A DNA stretch of 64,000 bases from Brachycybe producta (lineage: Eukaryota > Arthropoda > Diplopoda > Playtdesmida > Andrognathidae), in contig JAUPFP010000033.1 in the NCBI GenBank assembly GCA_036925085.1, positions 1,720,501-1,784,500 of the forward strand, given 5' to 3'. The first letter of the stretch is position 1. Each line of letters opens with the position of its first letter. A model generated the notes under the pieces. The model did not search any database. It was not told the origin of the DNA and saw only the letters and a program-made list of their open reading frames with translations. A program made the position numbers and the translations under genes. Of this stretch, positions 1-13,700 are shown one piece after another.

Positions 1-3000
1 TTAATACAATCGATTCTAACCTCTTCTTTTTCGACAAACTCGTCCCATTCTTTTCTAAGCTTTTGACGTAAACGTTGAGTAGCTTTCTGAAGTTTTGTTT
101 CCCATGGCTCAAGTTCTTCCAACAGGTTATTCAGACGTTCCCGAAGTTCCGACTCGTCCTTTTGTTTCTGGGTAAGTTTCTTTCCCGATACGACTTTCGA
201 TGGTTTGAGACTATTTATTAATTTTCGTAAAGATTCGACACTATCGACAATCAGTTCGAATTTTGAAATGTTCGGATCAAGAGAAATATCTTCGTCGTCA
301 CTCTCTTCAACGACACTTTCGTCTTCATCCTCAGAAAAACAACTTTGACACGATTCGATTTCCATTGACGGCGACTCGCCATTCAGTTTAGAAAGTCTAG
401 AACTTCGTCTAGTAGTTGATAATTCGGGTGACGGAGTATCTGATCGAGCTGGTGAATTCGGAGGAGAAGGTGAAGACGAATCGCTTGTTTTCGACTTTTT
501 TGACGCCGGCGAAACCTGTTCAGTGTTCTCGGGCGTCTATTATAAATAAAGTTTTGAATTAAGAAGAGAAATCGGTATTTATGTTTAATAAAACATACTT
601 TAAACTATTAGGATGCCCTAACGGCAGTCACAAACAAGCGACCTTTAGTGCTAGAGATGGACTGCAAAAAGTGGCTAACATGCCACTGAAATCGACCACA
701 ATAGAGTCGACGACTTCCAGCGGTTGGGAAGTGGTCCCAGTGTAGTTAACTCTAGAAAACCGCAGTAACAAACCACAAGAACGGCCACAGTAGCTAGTCA
801 GACAAAATGGACTCTGACTACAAACCATTTTTGTTTTTGTTGTTCCAGAGACGTGCTACGGGTGGTTAACAAGTGATCCGTGTTAAATAAAAAAAGCTGT
901 CGTCAGTGGCAGAGTTTGACCACCGCCTGGATACTGTAGTCCACCAGCGTTAACCAGAGCACAGCCACTGGTCGTCGTTTACGACTACTTTCAGCAGTCG
1001 AACTCGAATAAAAGTACGTCACTTGTCAGTGAATGTGTTAAAGCGCAACTGGTCGTTTTTTAAAACAATTTTATTGCCTCTATTTTCAAGTTTTCAACAA
1101 TGTTGTATTTCTGTACCTTTAAAAATTTCTAGGACTTTCTGAGGACTTTTGAGGCTATGACTTTGAAACTAACATAAAAGCTAATTTTGAAAAATATCAC
1201 ACATGAAAATAATCTGAAGTGATTAAGTTTCTAAACCCACTTTTAAGTTTCTCTTAATTTGGCACCTGAAAAACCGAATGTTCGAAAGTTTAAAACCAGT
1301 TCAACATGAAAGAATATTTTTTTATAAACTATTTCTCAAAGTGTTATGATTTCATCTTTTTTCTTTACAATACTTTAGTTCAAAATAAAAAAAATTTAAA
1401 TACCTGACGCTTTCTTGCTGAAATCGCACCCCATTTAATTGGACCAGGAGGTTTTGTCACTTTCGAACGACGATAAATACGAAGATCTTGTCCGCAAAAC
1501 TGCGGAAAGTGGAGGTAGGTGTTTCCTTTGGCATCCAAACCGAGATCGTATTCTCTCATATCTTCCACCGTCTTTTCATTTAAAGTATCCTGAACCGTTT
1601 TATGGCAATGCTACCATAATGTAATAAACAAAAGTTATAAACAATTATTGTCAAAGTCTTTTTTTTAATTAACTTTGTCTCACCATAATATAATCACAAA
1701 GACTCTTGATTACCCACACTCTCTGTTGAAACGTTAACTCGTGAAATTTCTTCTCGAGTAACGGATTTTCAGGGCCCATTACACGAAAAAAGTCCGCTTC
1801 GATTCCCAGTTGCTGAAAAACCTAATTAATAATAATTTAAAAGATTAGAAGAAAAAAAAAGATACGATTTAAACTAATAAAGTTATTAATTTGGATACCA
1901 AGTCAGCTCTGTTGTTCCGTGCTTGATGAATCTTGTACCAAGATTGAACTCTTCCTAGTAAACGATTCTGCCAAACTTTGTATGGCATCGGTGGTTTACG
2001 ATCCAAACTGAAACATAAAAAAACCAAAATAAATTACAACAGTGTTTTTATTTTCTATAAAAAAAATGAATAAAACAAACTTCAATCTTTGTTGCGAATT
2101 ACTAAGCAACGAAGTCATGATTTTCGGCAACAAAGTACTCGCTCTCGGCATCGCTAAAATCCTCTCTAGCTCATAAATCGAAACTTCGGGCATGTTTAAA
2201 ACGGTTTGACACAAGTAAAGAAAAAGACCGATCAAAGGAAGCTGAAAAATAAAAACGACTAACATCAACACGATTCACCTGGAAGTTTATAATTATTTCT
2301 TAATAAAAAATGAAAGATTTCCTTTAATTATTAAAATATTTTACCTCCCACATAGCCTTCATATCAGAATTGAGTGGCTCAGCTAATAGCGTAGTATTCT
2401 CCCAATCAATTATTTCCTTTTCTTTTTCCTCCTTTTCAGCTTTCTTCTCTTCGATCTGCTTCTTCTTATGTTCCTTGTCTCGTAAATCTCTTTCGTGTTT
2501 TACCTGATTCAGAATAAACGAAGAGTATTCCATCGATTGTCTCGTCGAACGTCTTCTTGTACCTGAAACGAAACGATACAAACTAAATTTATGACACATT
2601 ACAGTTTATGATAGATAACGATAACGTGTCTTCTCGACCGACCAACAACTTCCTCGCAACAGGGACGACCGTAAGTTGCTTCCAATGTTGTCTTTTCTCT
2701 TAAATCTCTGCAAACGAACGACAAAATTATTAACTTCGGACGTTTCTACATTTAATCGAAACATTCTTACGACATTATACCTTGGCAACAATGCTAACTT
2801 CTGTTCTAAAATCTGTTCTATACGAAGTCCTTTCTTTGTGTAAATGTTATTCGGTCCATGATAACGATAACAGTTTTCTAACATCAGCCGAATGTCCGCA
2901 ATGACTTCCGTTAATGTTTTATATTCTTCCTTAAAGATTTTCTCTTTGACTGCAACAACAAGAAAAAAGAACCAGAAAATTAATCTTATAATGCCAAACA

Positions 3001-3440
3001 TTTATTTTACTCTAAAGAAGCGAACCTTTTGCAAGCCAAATTGGCTTTTTGATGACTTCATTGTAATCACTAAGATCTTTAATAGTTTGAACTTCACCAA
3101 TAGGACCCATAAATGGTCCATTTACACCTTTGTGACCATCAGACATAAGATCTTTAACTATTTTATGCGCTTGTTGTAGTTCGTAACTGAATTTCAACAA
3201 GTTTATTTTATTTTCATCGATGATTTCAACGTTTTGTTTCAGTTCAGAACAGTTATTAAGTTCTGATGATGTATTTAATAACAGCTGATGACGAGAATTT
3301 GAATTCGAATTCATATCGTCTGCTAAATTACCGTCAATCTCAATCTCATTTGTGTCGTCTGCTGTCATAATTTCGTTATTATTAAAGTTTGTTTCTGTTT
3401 CTTGTCCAACGAAAATGTCATTTCTGTTCATTTCAGTCAT
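1..3440 (-). CDS. BRD10: Bromodomain/DDT-type chromatin protein, BRD10 (KIAA2026)-like, 5' part
   Basis: Partial gene running off the left edge. Hand-derived exons, minus strand: 3440-3026, 2949-2781, 2707-2643, 2562-2345, 2241-2081, 2007-1899, 1812-1684, 1589-1404, 536-1. They join in frame to about 662 residues. Order of parts: acidic Asn-rich N-terminus; bromodomain across exons 1-2 (core PFMGPIG, then ENCYRYHGPNN near its end); Lys/Glu-rich coiled coil in exon 4; DDT-like helical segment (SIYELERIL) in exon 5; WHIM-like stretch in exons 7-8 (TYLHFPQFCGQDLRIYRR); Ser/Pro-rich and acidic region, then a Glu/Lys-rich coiled coil in exon 9. This order fits a nuclear acetyl-lysine reader or remodeller-associated protein, and the exon 8 block resembles BRD10/KIAA2026 as I remember it. 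The exon 3 donor (GTCGGT) is the weakest junction. Start chosen as the first ATG in the long open exon 1; an ATG three codons downstream is possible. The class is fairly sure; the exact orthologue is inferred. Confidence 0.72.
537..1403 (-). other. Intron 8 of the BRD10-like gene, with a half-copy of repeat family B
   Basis: This intron of 867 bp lies between exons ending at 1404 and starting at 536. About 1130-1310 it holds one arm of foldback family B (the recognisable parts are the AAAATATCA block and the TGATTAAGTTTCTAAA block). The segment 620-1060 is relatively GC-rich and shows no coding potential or repeat match within the window. Confidence 0.6.
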
Positions 3441-4181
3441 ATTTTAAGACTTTTTTTGGTGATTGAAAACTTCAGAATTTCATTATAATAAATAAAAAAA
3501 TAAGAAATTAACAATAACATTAAGGTTTCATGAACTTATTTCACAAAATTATTCATTAATTAATTCAAATAAAAGACACTGAATAACAAAAAACGAAACA
3601 ATTTTCCTCTGATGCGAAACAATCTTTTTTTTTTTTCCTATTAAAACACAGTCAAAACCGCCTCATAAACTCATAATTATAACTAAATATAGAATTACAA
3701 GTTCATTTCAAACACTAATCTTCAAATTACTTAATAATAAAAATACATCGGAGCGATTTCTTCTTTTTTTTTTACTAAAACATAAAATGAACGAACCGAC
3801 AATAGACTACCATTACAATTTTACAACACCAAAACTTCCATTCACGACACAGAATTTCAGCCGCCGGCGGCTTTAGAATTAACTAACTCGGCGGCGCAAG
3901 AGGGAACGACACAAAATTGTGAATCTCGTACAGTATGGCATGTTGTTTTACTTTTTTACTCACGTTTTACTACATTTTTAGAAATCAATTTTATTTCGTG
4001 TGTCTCGTAGAACACTGATAAAAAGTAATATTCCTCGCGATACAAACGCTTCGCTAAGAATCTTGGTGAATCTTTGTGAATCTCGTACATGATTTTCTTC
4101 TTATGTTGTCCATCTTACTGAGTCACGTCTAAAACGACAAAAATTGTGAAATGACTGCATTAGTTTTACAGCCAATGCGTG
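3441..4181. promoter_or_regulatory. Upstream region of the BRD10-like gene
   Basis: About 740 bp of AT-rich DNA between the BRD10-like start codon and the large foldback element. A GC-rich island around 3855-3900 contains the 12-bp palindrome GCCGCCGGCGGC at 3860-3871 and a nearby GGCGGCG, the only such cluster here, so the promoter or 5' UTR probably lies here. No TATA box was recognised. The element beyond 4182 separates this from the CSPP1 promoter. Confidence 0.4.
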
Positions 4182-4599
4182 AATTTTTGTACTGTATTTA
4201 ATAAAATTACATAAACTATTTGACAAAGCACTTTTATTTTAATTTACATCAATTTTACATTTACAAATAAAATGCCACAATTTCTAAAAAAAATAATTAA
4301 CCAAATCTATAAACAGTGTTTATACATATGGTTAATTAAAAAAACGAAAATTAACGCAGAAATTAAAACACAATGAGTTTCAGAAAGAAAATTTTCACAC
4401 ACGTTCCAGAAACTGTCTGAATTCATAATTAATAATTTAATATTTCGTTTTCTATTTACCAGCTATACTTTGCTAGATGTGTCAACTAAACTAAGTAAAA
4501 TCATTCTAAAATGATAAAAATAAACCTTTTAAGAACAAGAATTTTTACAATAAGTGTATTTAAGATTATTTTAACAATTTAAAACATTAAAATTTAACA

Positions 4600-4675
4600 G
4601 ACTCTACTGAGCTTCGAACCCATGAACACCAGTTCAGAAGGCAGAGACATTAACCTCACAGCTACACTGCCAACT
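4600..4675 (-). other. tRNA-like (pol III promoter-like) segment, left arm
   Basis: Read on the minus strand this has an A-box-like TAGCTGTGAGGTTA (4651-4664) followed about 35 bp later by a B-box-like GGGTTCGAAGC (4611-4621), at tRNA-like spacing. The cloverleaf does not pair well, so it is a tRNA-derived relic such as a SINE head and not a functional tRNA gene. Its inverted partner is at 6022-6107. Confidence 0.55.
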
Positions 4676-6021
4676 GCAACTTTATGTGTAATAAATTATA
4701 CAAGTTAAGAACCTTCCCAACCTTGAATGTTTCCTAAAACAAAATTAAAAAAATTCAGTCAAAGTAGATGGCGCCACTGTCTCCATTAAAAAATTTTTGC
4801 CAAAAAGCAAAAACTTTTTTGAAGGTATAGGATTTTTAACATAGAACTTTTTTAATTAATGTTTGAAGACAGGCGGCACTACAATCAACTATTACATAGA
4901 GGACATGTATAGAGTGTTAGATTAGGTTAGGTTAGTGAGTTAGTGTTGGGTTAGGTTAGGTTAGTGTTGGGTTAGGCTATGTTAGTGGGGGAGGGGGGAT
5001 GTTAGAGATTAAGAGGGAAAATTTAAAATTCTAAAAATACACACACACACAACTCATGTTTAAAAGAATAACAATAGATGGCGATAGCATCTCCATTAAA
5101 AAGTTTCTTAAATTTTTTAGGGGAATTTTGGTGAGTTGGAGTGAAAGACTAGTTGTCCCTGTTATAATTTGAACGATTTATTTAATATGAATCTGAAAGA
5201 CAATTAAAAGAAATCACAGTTTAAAAAGTACAAAATATTCATTTTAATTTGGTTTTTAAATTAAGTTTTTAACTTTGGCGCCATTTTATTTGAAATTTGA
5301 CATTATTCAAAAATTACCTGTAATTTTCGCTTATTTTGTACAAGGTTTTTCTGGCAAAATCTTTTAATATTTTCAATTGTTTACTTTGAATTCTTCTGGG
5401 AACAACAAATAGGACAATGTCCCTCGGAAGTTGTCTTTTCCGTTTAGAAATCAACCGATTTCTACCGAACTTTTTCTTTGATTCATATTAAATAAATTGT
5501 TCAAATTATAACAGTGACAACTAGCCTTTCCCTCAGACAAACTAAAATTCCCCTCCAAAAATTTAAGAAATTTTTGTAATGGAGATGCTAGTGCCATCTA
5601 TTGATATTCTTTTAAATATGAGTTGTGTGTATATTTTTAAATTTTTAAATTTTCCCTCTTAAATGCTACCCCCCCCCCCCCCCCCCCTCCTCCCAACTTA
5701 CCCACTAACATAGTCTAACTATAGGGGGGAAGGTCGAAAGACACTGGCCTAACCCAACACTAACCCACTAACCTAACCTAACCCTTTATACAGAGACTCT
5801 ATGTAATAGTTGATTATAGCGCCTCTGTCTTCAAACATTTCAAACATTAATTAAAAAAAGTTCTATGTTAAAAATCCTATACCTTCAAAAAAAGTTTTTG
5901 CTTTTTGGCAAAATATTTTTAATGGAGACAGTGGCGCCATCTATTTTGGCTGAATTTTTTTTTAATTTTGTTTTAGGAAACATTCAAGGTTGGGAAGGTT
6001 CCTAAGTATAATTTACATACT

Positions 6022-6107
6022 GTTGCAGTTGACACCTTAGCTGTGTGGTTAGTGTCCATTGCCTTCTGAACTGGTGTTCATGGTTTCAAACCTCAGTAAT
6101 GTCTGTT
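6022..6107 (+). other. tRNA-like (pol III promoter-like) segment, right arm
   Basis: Plus-strand partner of the left-arm segment: A-box-like TTAGCTGTGTGGTTA at 6037-6051 and a decayed B box GGTTTCAAACC at 6082-6092, sharing the central GCCTTCTGAACTGGTGTTCA. The two arms would give transcripts that read inward-to-outward in opposite directions. Confidence 0.5.
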
Positions 6108-6518
6108 AGATATTAATATTTTTAAATTGTTAAAATAATCGTAAATACACTTACTGTTAAAATTCTTGTTTTTAAAAAGTTTATTTTCATCATTTTAGAA
6201 TGATTTTATTTTTACATATTTTTGTTGACACATATAGCAAAATATAGCTGGTAAATAGAAAAACGAATGATTTCAGACAGTTTCTGGAACGTGTGTGAAA
6301 ATTTTCTTTCTGAAACTCATTCTGTTTTAATTTCTGCCTTAATTTTTGGTCTTTAATTAACCATATGTATAAACACTGTTTATAGATTTGGTTAATTATT
6401 TTTTTAGAAATTGTGGCATTTTATAACTGTAAATGTAAAATTGATGTAAATTAAAATAAAAGTGCTTTGTCAAATAGTTTATGCAATTTTATTAAACACA
6501 ATGCAAAATTAGATGAAA

Positions 6519-6952
6519 GAAATTATTTTTAAAAAATCGTTACGATACTCAAAATATAAATATTTTGTATGAAAAAATCGAAATCGTCGATACCGATACA
6601 CATACCGATATCATCCATCAGTAACGCGGATAAAAAGTAAAATGCAATCAGTATTGCCATACTGCATGCACGAGACTCACTTATCCTGTGTTGTCCCCTT
6701 TGAAACGGTGGGTTCGCCGCAAGGGGCCGACATAAAAAAAATCATGTGCTCTGGAACCTGATTTACTTGTGCTGCCACCTATAATTTGTAAATTTTGTGC
6801 TATTACTTTGGCGGCTGTTGTCCGTTATCGTATTTCTCATTATGTTTGTTTGATATTAACTTATTATTGTATATTTGCTCAAAATGTTTATGTAGAAAAG
6901 TAGGTTTATTTTTTGATAAACCGGTTCATTTAGCTGTTTAGTATTGTATAAA
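6519..6952 (+). promoter_or_regulatory. Probable promoter and 5' UTR of the CSPP1-like gene
   Basis: This stretch between the foldback element and the CSPP1 start codon includes a locally GC-richer part (about 6650-6830). No TATA box or initiator is convincing. The assignment as promoter rests on position only. Confidence 0.35.
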
Positions 6953-7679
6953 ATGTCGGAAAACGACGATAATTTCAAAGAAATTGTTCGCAATTTGCAA
7001 GAGAATCTTTGCAGAGATAAGGAAGAAGTTGAAAGAGCCGTAAAGAATTTTATGCAATTACACAAAAATGTTTCTTATTGGAATAATAAAGAGGTATGTA
7101 ATGTAATAAACGTAACAAACATCCACATGTGCGTATCATTCGAGTGTGACGAAATCAATGAAAAGGGGCGGGGTTGACTTAATTTAACACTTGTTACGTC
7201 ACTGGCGATGAAATCAACTAGAAAAGTCGACACTTGATTGCTGGTGTGAGTCTATGACGTCACTTGTAATAATAATCAATGGGGGAAAAAAGGCGGGAAT
7301 AATCTGTCGTTGAAATCACCTATAAAAAAAATGGACCGCAATTTGACCTGTTTATGACGTCATAAGGGCGCGGAGATTTCAAACAGCTGTTTATTTTTAA
7401 AATGTTTTCTGATTCATGAGATAAACATGAAAACCAATTTTGCTAATTTATTATTTATATATTTAGTATCTTCAAATAGAATGTCAAAACCATTAGATAA
7501 TGGATCATATTGCGTGATTTAAAGCTGATTATAATTTATTTAAAGCCATATATTGGCCTTGATTTTCGTATCCGTTAACCTCCGCATGACGTCATAAGTA
7601 AAAAAAAAATGGTATAAAATGTAGAACACAATTATTTCATTAAAACAGAAGAAGAAGCGCCAATCGATGACCGCGTTAC

Positions 7680-7767
<88 letters not shown>

Positions 7768-10700
7768 CATAATTTGTATTTATAAAAATATAGAACAACA
7801 CAAACGCAATGTTTTAAAACATTCGCGAGCAAATTAGCCAAAAAATGATGATAATCTTTTAATAAAGTGCTAATGAATTTATGCGTGTCAACTGTCAATC
7901 ATCTATAAAAAGAATAATAACAGAGTGTGAAAAAGGAGGAGTTATCGAAGAAACAACGTTTCTAATTGGTCAATACCCCCCCCCCCCTTTTTTCCGGCTT
8001 CATCGTTATTCATGAACGTGATGATTGATGGGCAATAGAAGCGTTGTCATGACAACCGAACAAAAATAATAAAACTTGACGTCGCGAGACTTAAAGAGTG
8101 ACGGACTACGGCACGTGCGTCTGCCGTATCGCTATCGGTAGGATATCCGTAAGCATTAGCGAACAAGTTATTTCTCTGTATATGCTTGACGTAACCGTAT
8201 TCCTTGCAGCTAACTTTAAGGATACGGATACGTAAAAACCCACATGGCCTATATTTTTTTTATATAATAATGAAATTTTTAGAATTTAGAATGATTGAAA
8301 TCTGAAATCTGTTTTCCTTATTATTTCTCTTATCAAATTGTTGATTAAATTGGGCCAAGTGCAAAGGGTGGGGGTGGAATTGCTTTTATTTTTTTCTTTC
8401 TCTCTCTCTCTTTCATTTATCCTAAAATAAACACGCAATCCTCTCTCTCTCTCGTCTGTTATATATTCATCATCATTCTGTTCTGTTTCGTCGATTATTG
8501 ATTTCTAAATAAAAGCCAATTTCAACAGAAAAAAAAAAGTTTTGTTGCTCAGAAACGAGAAAAACGGTAAACAGTTCGTACTACCTAGAATCGAAAATAT
8601 TTAAACAGTCTGACAGAGAAAGAGAATCTGGTAAAAAAAAATGTATTACTGAACCACTGACACACATATAGAATGGAATATAACATTTATTTTTCTGTAT
8701 CTGAAAATGGATCAAAATATTTATAATTATAACGCACCCTGTAAAGTCAATCGAAACTCTGTTGTTGGCCCCAATTACATTATAGACGTCATCCACGAGA
8801 TTTTAATTATGACTTGATCTTTTCATCATTTTTATCCTAAATCCGTTACGAAACTGATCGAAGACTCGATTTTGTGTATTCTGTGTCGTACGTCATACTA
8901 GTTTTTCATTGTATGTTTTATTATATTTTTTAAAAAAGTGTGCGAGTAATTCGTCCGATTCCAAAGAAGTAAAAGCGGTGAAGAGCGGTGATCTCGATCG
9001 GAGAGTTGCCTCTGCGCCTCCTCGGACTTCGTCACGATCAGAATTTTGTTCGTCTCAACAAGTGAAAAGATCAGACACGACAATGGCCATCAACGGTCGG
9101 CGTAATTACAGGACACCGGTTTATAGTAATGCTTTGGTGATGCCTGCTCCTAAATATGGTCTTCCAGGTCTCGGAGAATACGAAGAAAAACGAAAAAAAT
9201 ATCAACAAGAATGGAAACAGGAGTATAATAAGTATCTGTCCGAAGTACGACCTTTTGATTTCAAGTTATTAAGTGCAGCCTAGTCATTGATTTTTTTTTT
9301 ATATATTCAGCTAGCGGAAAGACCGAAGAGAAAACAACGAAATGCTGATGATCTTGGAATTCTCGATTACGAAGAGATGTTGACGAGAAAACGAGAAGAA
9401 GAACGACAGTACAGGTTTTGACACTTCAATTCTAATTTTAGACGGATGTTGTACATGAAATTGTTTTTTGTTTGTTTGTGGAAATAGGCATCATAACGGT
9501 GAATTGGCTTATCCGAATGTCGGTGGAATTCGTCCTGCACGAAGCGAAGGACATCTTGATAGAAACGGACAAACGGTAATTAATTTGTAATATGCTTTCA
9601 CAATTTCAATGGTTCTAAACTTGGATTTTTCGATTCTTTTTTCAGAGTTATAATGGTCATGAGTAAGTTGACATAAATTCCAGATATTTCAAATATTTTT
9701 TTTTTACATGTTGGTTACTTTTTTTTAAAAAAAACAAACTAGAAATGGAAGTCGTTTGCAGCATCATGAAACGAGAGACATAGGTGGAGTTGTAAGCAAA
9801 TGTTTTTGAATTTCTTCATATGAAACATAAAACAAATGAAGTATAGTTGAGAGAAACGCAAATAATGATTTTGAAATAGCTGATTCTGCAATTCAGGTGC
9901 TACACAAGAAAGAAAATTGAAAGTTTTTTAGAAATTAGATTGGTAGCTAAATCATTTAATAACATTTTCATGTTGATATTTTTCAAAATTATTTTTTTAG
10001 ATAGACAAAAATTGAAAAAATGTAGTCAACTTAAAGTTGGGTCAAATAAAACTAAAAAAAAAGCATATTTAAATAAAAATATCAACATGAAAATATCCTT
10101 ATGTGATTGCTGTATTGCCCTTCTAGTTTTTAAAACCCCTTTAAGTTCTTTTAAATTTCTATTCTAAATGGCAGCATAATCAAAGTTCACTTTAAAACCA
10201 TCTTCAAACGATTCTGTAGCTTATAACTGAAAACTAAATGTTTAATCGAGTTCTGGTTGTTAATATTGTAAAGAAATTATCTTTTGTAAAATCAATTTTA
10301 ATCATCCTCATTTAGAAAACAATTTCTTTAGATTTTGCTCTTTTTTTACTCTCATAAGTCTAAAAGAATTTAAATTGATAGGCGATTTTTTAAATTTTGT
10401 TTTATACTTAAGAGATACAACGATCATGTTCACACGCACGAAGAGGATTACAACCATTACGATCACAATTATTCGTATGAAACGACTGGCGCTTACAGAC
10501 GGTTAGAATTTTTAACAAAATCATTAAATGTTTGTTATTTTTAACGATGGAAACTGTACAGTCCACACAGTTATCCAACAGATACAAATGGTTTTGTTAC
10601 ATCCGATGAACTGCAAAGAAACGCTCACAGTCGAGAAGAAGGTTAGATCTATTGCTTCAAAGTGTTAAAAGTTGTCATTTCAATCAGAATATTTTCAGAT

Positions 10701-13700
10701 GAGTCGTTTTCTCCGCGCGATTACCATCGTCATAATGTAGATGAACAGAGAATAGAAAGGAGACGAAGGTTTGTTGGTTTTTGTACTAATATATATATAT
10801 ATATATTTTTAATTACCTAACGTTTACGTTTTGTTCCGAACAACAGAGAATCATTGGGAAGAGAAGTGGAAAATTATTACAGAGACAATTCAAATGCAAA
10901 CAACGGTAATAAGAGTGGCAACATTTAATTGATATTCGTATTTAAACAATTAACTGTTTTTGCCTTGAAATAATTTAGGAGGTCATCGCTATTCCGATGC
11001 TGTGCACGACGTTCATTCACATCGACCTCTTGTTGATGATAGGAACCACATGATTTCAAATCCTGGGAACGACTATCATGCCGAACTTTCACGTCAGGTC
11101 GCGGATGTAAAGCTAAGGAAAAGGAGAGAAAAAGAGGAACAGATTAGGTAAGAATATCAATAAATCGAGTGATAATGATTTGTTGCATACACTTTTCACA
11201 ATTTGTTTGGGGTTTTAAAGGTACGATATGCGAATCGAGGAAGAAAACAAGAATTATGATCCTTGGGGACGAGGAGGAGCTGGAGCTCCAGTGAGGGATC
11301 GGGCGGGTAATACAATTAGTACGTACATCCAATGTTTTGACAAATGTTCGTATAAACAGCTTGGATAAATCTGTACCTTTTTGTAAATTAACCGTAGTTA
11401 TTATTTCATGAACTAAGGGATTCAGGTCTCTGTTCAGGTAATTTCCCTGATTGTTTACCCTCAAGAGTAAGATGTGAAATAGCTAATCAGATGGTTAGTG
11501 AAATCACTCGAAATGTAGACACTATCATTAGACATTTTTTTTGTATTTTTAGAAACGTTTTTTTAAAAATAATTTCGATGTTTGCTTAAAACTAGAAGAG
11601 CAAAGTTCGTGATTATGATCAATGATCATTAAGGTTTAATGTTTACAAGAATATGTACCAAACGTATAAGTACAGTTCTAACCGTTTTTGAGATTAATCC
11701 AAAATAAAAATACACCAAGTGCAACAATTGCATAATCTTTGAAATTTGCATAAATTCGAAAAAATTTAACTTTTTTTCTTCTTAAAAATGAACGTTTTTG
11801 GTTAGAAAAAAATTGTACGGCGGGTTTCATAAACTGAATCGTTTTGATTTTGCTTTTTTATTGCTTCAGACAATTAATTAATTGTGCTTTTGCTATATAA
11901 CAAAATTATACATGGCCTCAGTGATCTTATCTTTAAATCATCTTTTACAGGTTGCTTTTAGTAAGTTCATAACTGCAATCTGAATTTGCCTAAACTTCAT
12001 TAAATACATTTTTTGATTACATCTTAAGAGTTTTTTGTTGATCGTTTTTTTCCCACAGCTGTACGTGGACAATTAGGTCAGGGAGGAAACGCCAAGAGGG
12101 TGTCTGTTGTTGCGCCTGTTGTCGACACCAGCAACAGTCGCCGAGCATCTCACGATAGAGTAGATAGAGTAGAACTCAGGGAAGAAGAAACATTGCCAAT
12201 CAGTGCACTGCCGTCCTATGGAATGCAACGTAGTCCAAGAATTCTTAAGGAGCAGAACCAGGTTTTACTATTAGATCAGAAACACTTAAGTTTTAAAGCC
12301 GTTTTGTTGTGTAATTTTGGAATTATTAATTTTTTTTCAGGAGCCAAAAACGTCTTATGAAAGTTATCAAGAAGATCTAAGAAAACAGATCGAGGATAAG
12401 AAAAGAAGAGAGATGGAAGAGAAGGAGCGAGATCGCTTGGAAGAAGAGAGACTTTTGCAAAGGATTCAAGATGAGAATGAGAAAATGCAACGAGAATATG
12501 AAGAGGACTTGAGAAAACAAAAGGAGCGAGATGAAGAAGTATGTTTTTTTCTCGAAGATTTATGTGTGAAATATCTGTTATTTGTATGTTTTTATTATAG
12601 CGCCGTCGACGCAACGAGGAACTTTTACTTCACCAACAAGAGGTGAGGAAGGAAGAGGAACGTAAGAGACGAGAAGAACGTGAAAAGGATCGAAGGCAAA
12701 GTTACGAAGATAGAGAAAAGGCTTTCGGTAGAGGACCGACTGCAAGTACGGCTGCAAAGTCGCCTCCGATAAGATCGAAGCGAAATCCGTCCATCAGCCG
12801 TCCAATAGAGAAACCAAAGGTTAAAAATTACAAAAATAAAAATATAAATGGAATAATGGTTTTGTTTAATTCTTATTTGTTTATTGTTTTTTTTTTCTTT
12901 AGCAAAAATCCAATAAAGCATCAGGTTAATTTCTAGAATATATGATTGAAACCAATTCAGATTAGTAATTTTAGATTACTTTTTAGATGCCTCAAAAGAA
13001 CATGTTTTGAGTCAGTTATCTGCAATGAGGCAACAGTTAGAAAGAGAACAGAAAACGATGCAAGAGCAACTCAGGGAGCAAATGGTTTGAACTCATACTT
13101 TTTTCATTGTTGCAGATAAAAAACATGATTTAATTTTCAAACAAATAAAAGAAAACTGATTTATTTCATTTCAATTCAGTTTTTTTTAATTTAAATTAAG
13201 AAATTCTAAGCCTTATATATATTTAGATTGAAAAATAATTTATTTCAAAATAATTTTGTAATTAAAATATAACTTTGAAATTGCTTAACTGACAAAAAAA
13301 AATTATCATCTTAATTGTAATTTAAAATTATTTATTCATTTTTTAAAGTATAAACGTCTCTTGAACTTGGATTATTCTGTCTTTCAAGTATAAAATGAAG
13401 AAAAACTTGAATGTGTTTTAAAAGCTAGAAGGGGTTGTTCAATCACATAAGGGTATATTCATGTTGATATTTTTCAAAATAAGCTTTTTATGTCACTCTT
13501 CATTCGACCCAACTTCAAGCAGGCGATATTTTTTTTATTTTTTTGTCTATGAAACGGTTATTTTGAAAAATATCAATGAGAAAATCTTCTTAAGTGATTG
13601 AGCTTCTGTTTTAGTTTCTAAAACACTTTCTAGTTTCTCTTAATTTTGTTTCTGAAAGACAAAATAGTTTGAAAATCGGATGTTTTCGACAAGAATGAAT

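Larger units (their letters stand above)
4182..6518. mobile_element. Large foldback element, about 1.0 kb inverted arms
   Basis: The two ends are inverted copies of each other: roughly 4182-5215 pairs with 5480-6518 and about 265 bp of unpaired DNA lies between. Matching landmarks on both sides are the GACAAAGCACTTTTATTTTA block near the tips, the CACACGTTCCAGAAACTGTC block, a tRNA-like segment, the GATGGCGCCACTGTCTCCATT block and the GACAACTAG block beside the loop. The arms have diverged by small indels, a TTAGG-like patch on the left (4921-4985) and a run of C on the right (5669-5687), so it is not recent. No transposase is encoded. The target duplication was not resolved. It sits between two divergent genes. 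Confidence 0.85.

Noticed and set aside
4921..4985. TTAGG-like repeats suggesting telomeric DNA
   Set aside because: Short, irregular (mixed with GTGAGTTAGTG), and paired with CCTAA-like words in the other arm of a foldback; an interstitial element feature, not a telomere.
7540..7898. Leu-Ser repeat proteins on the minus strand
   Set aside because: They are produced by the GA microsatellite in CSPP1 intron 1.
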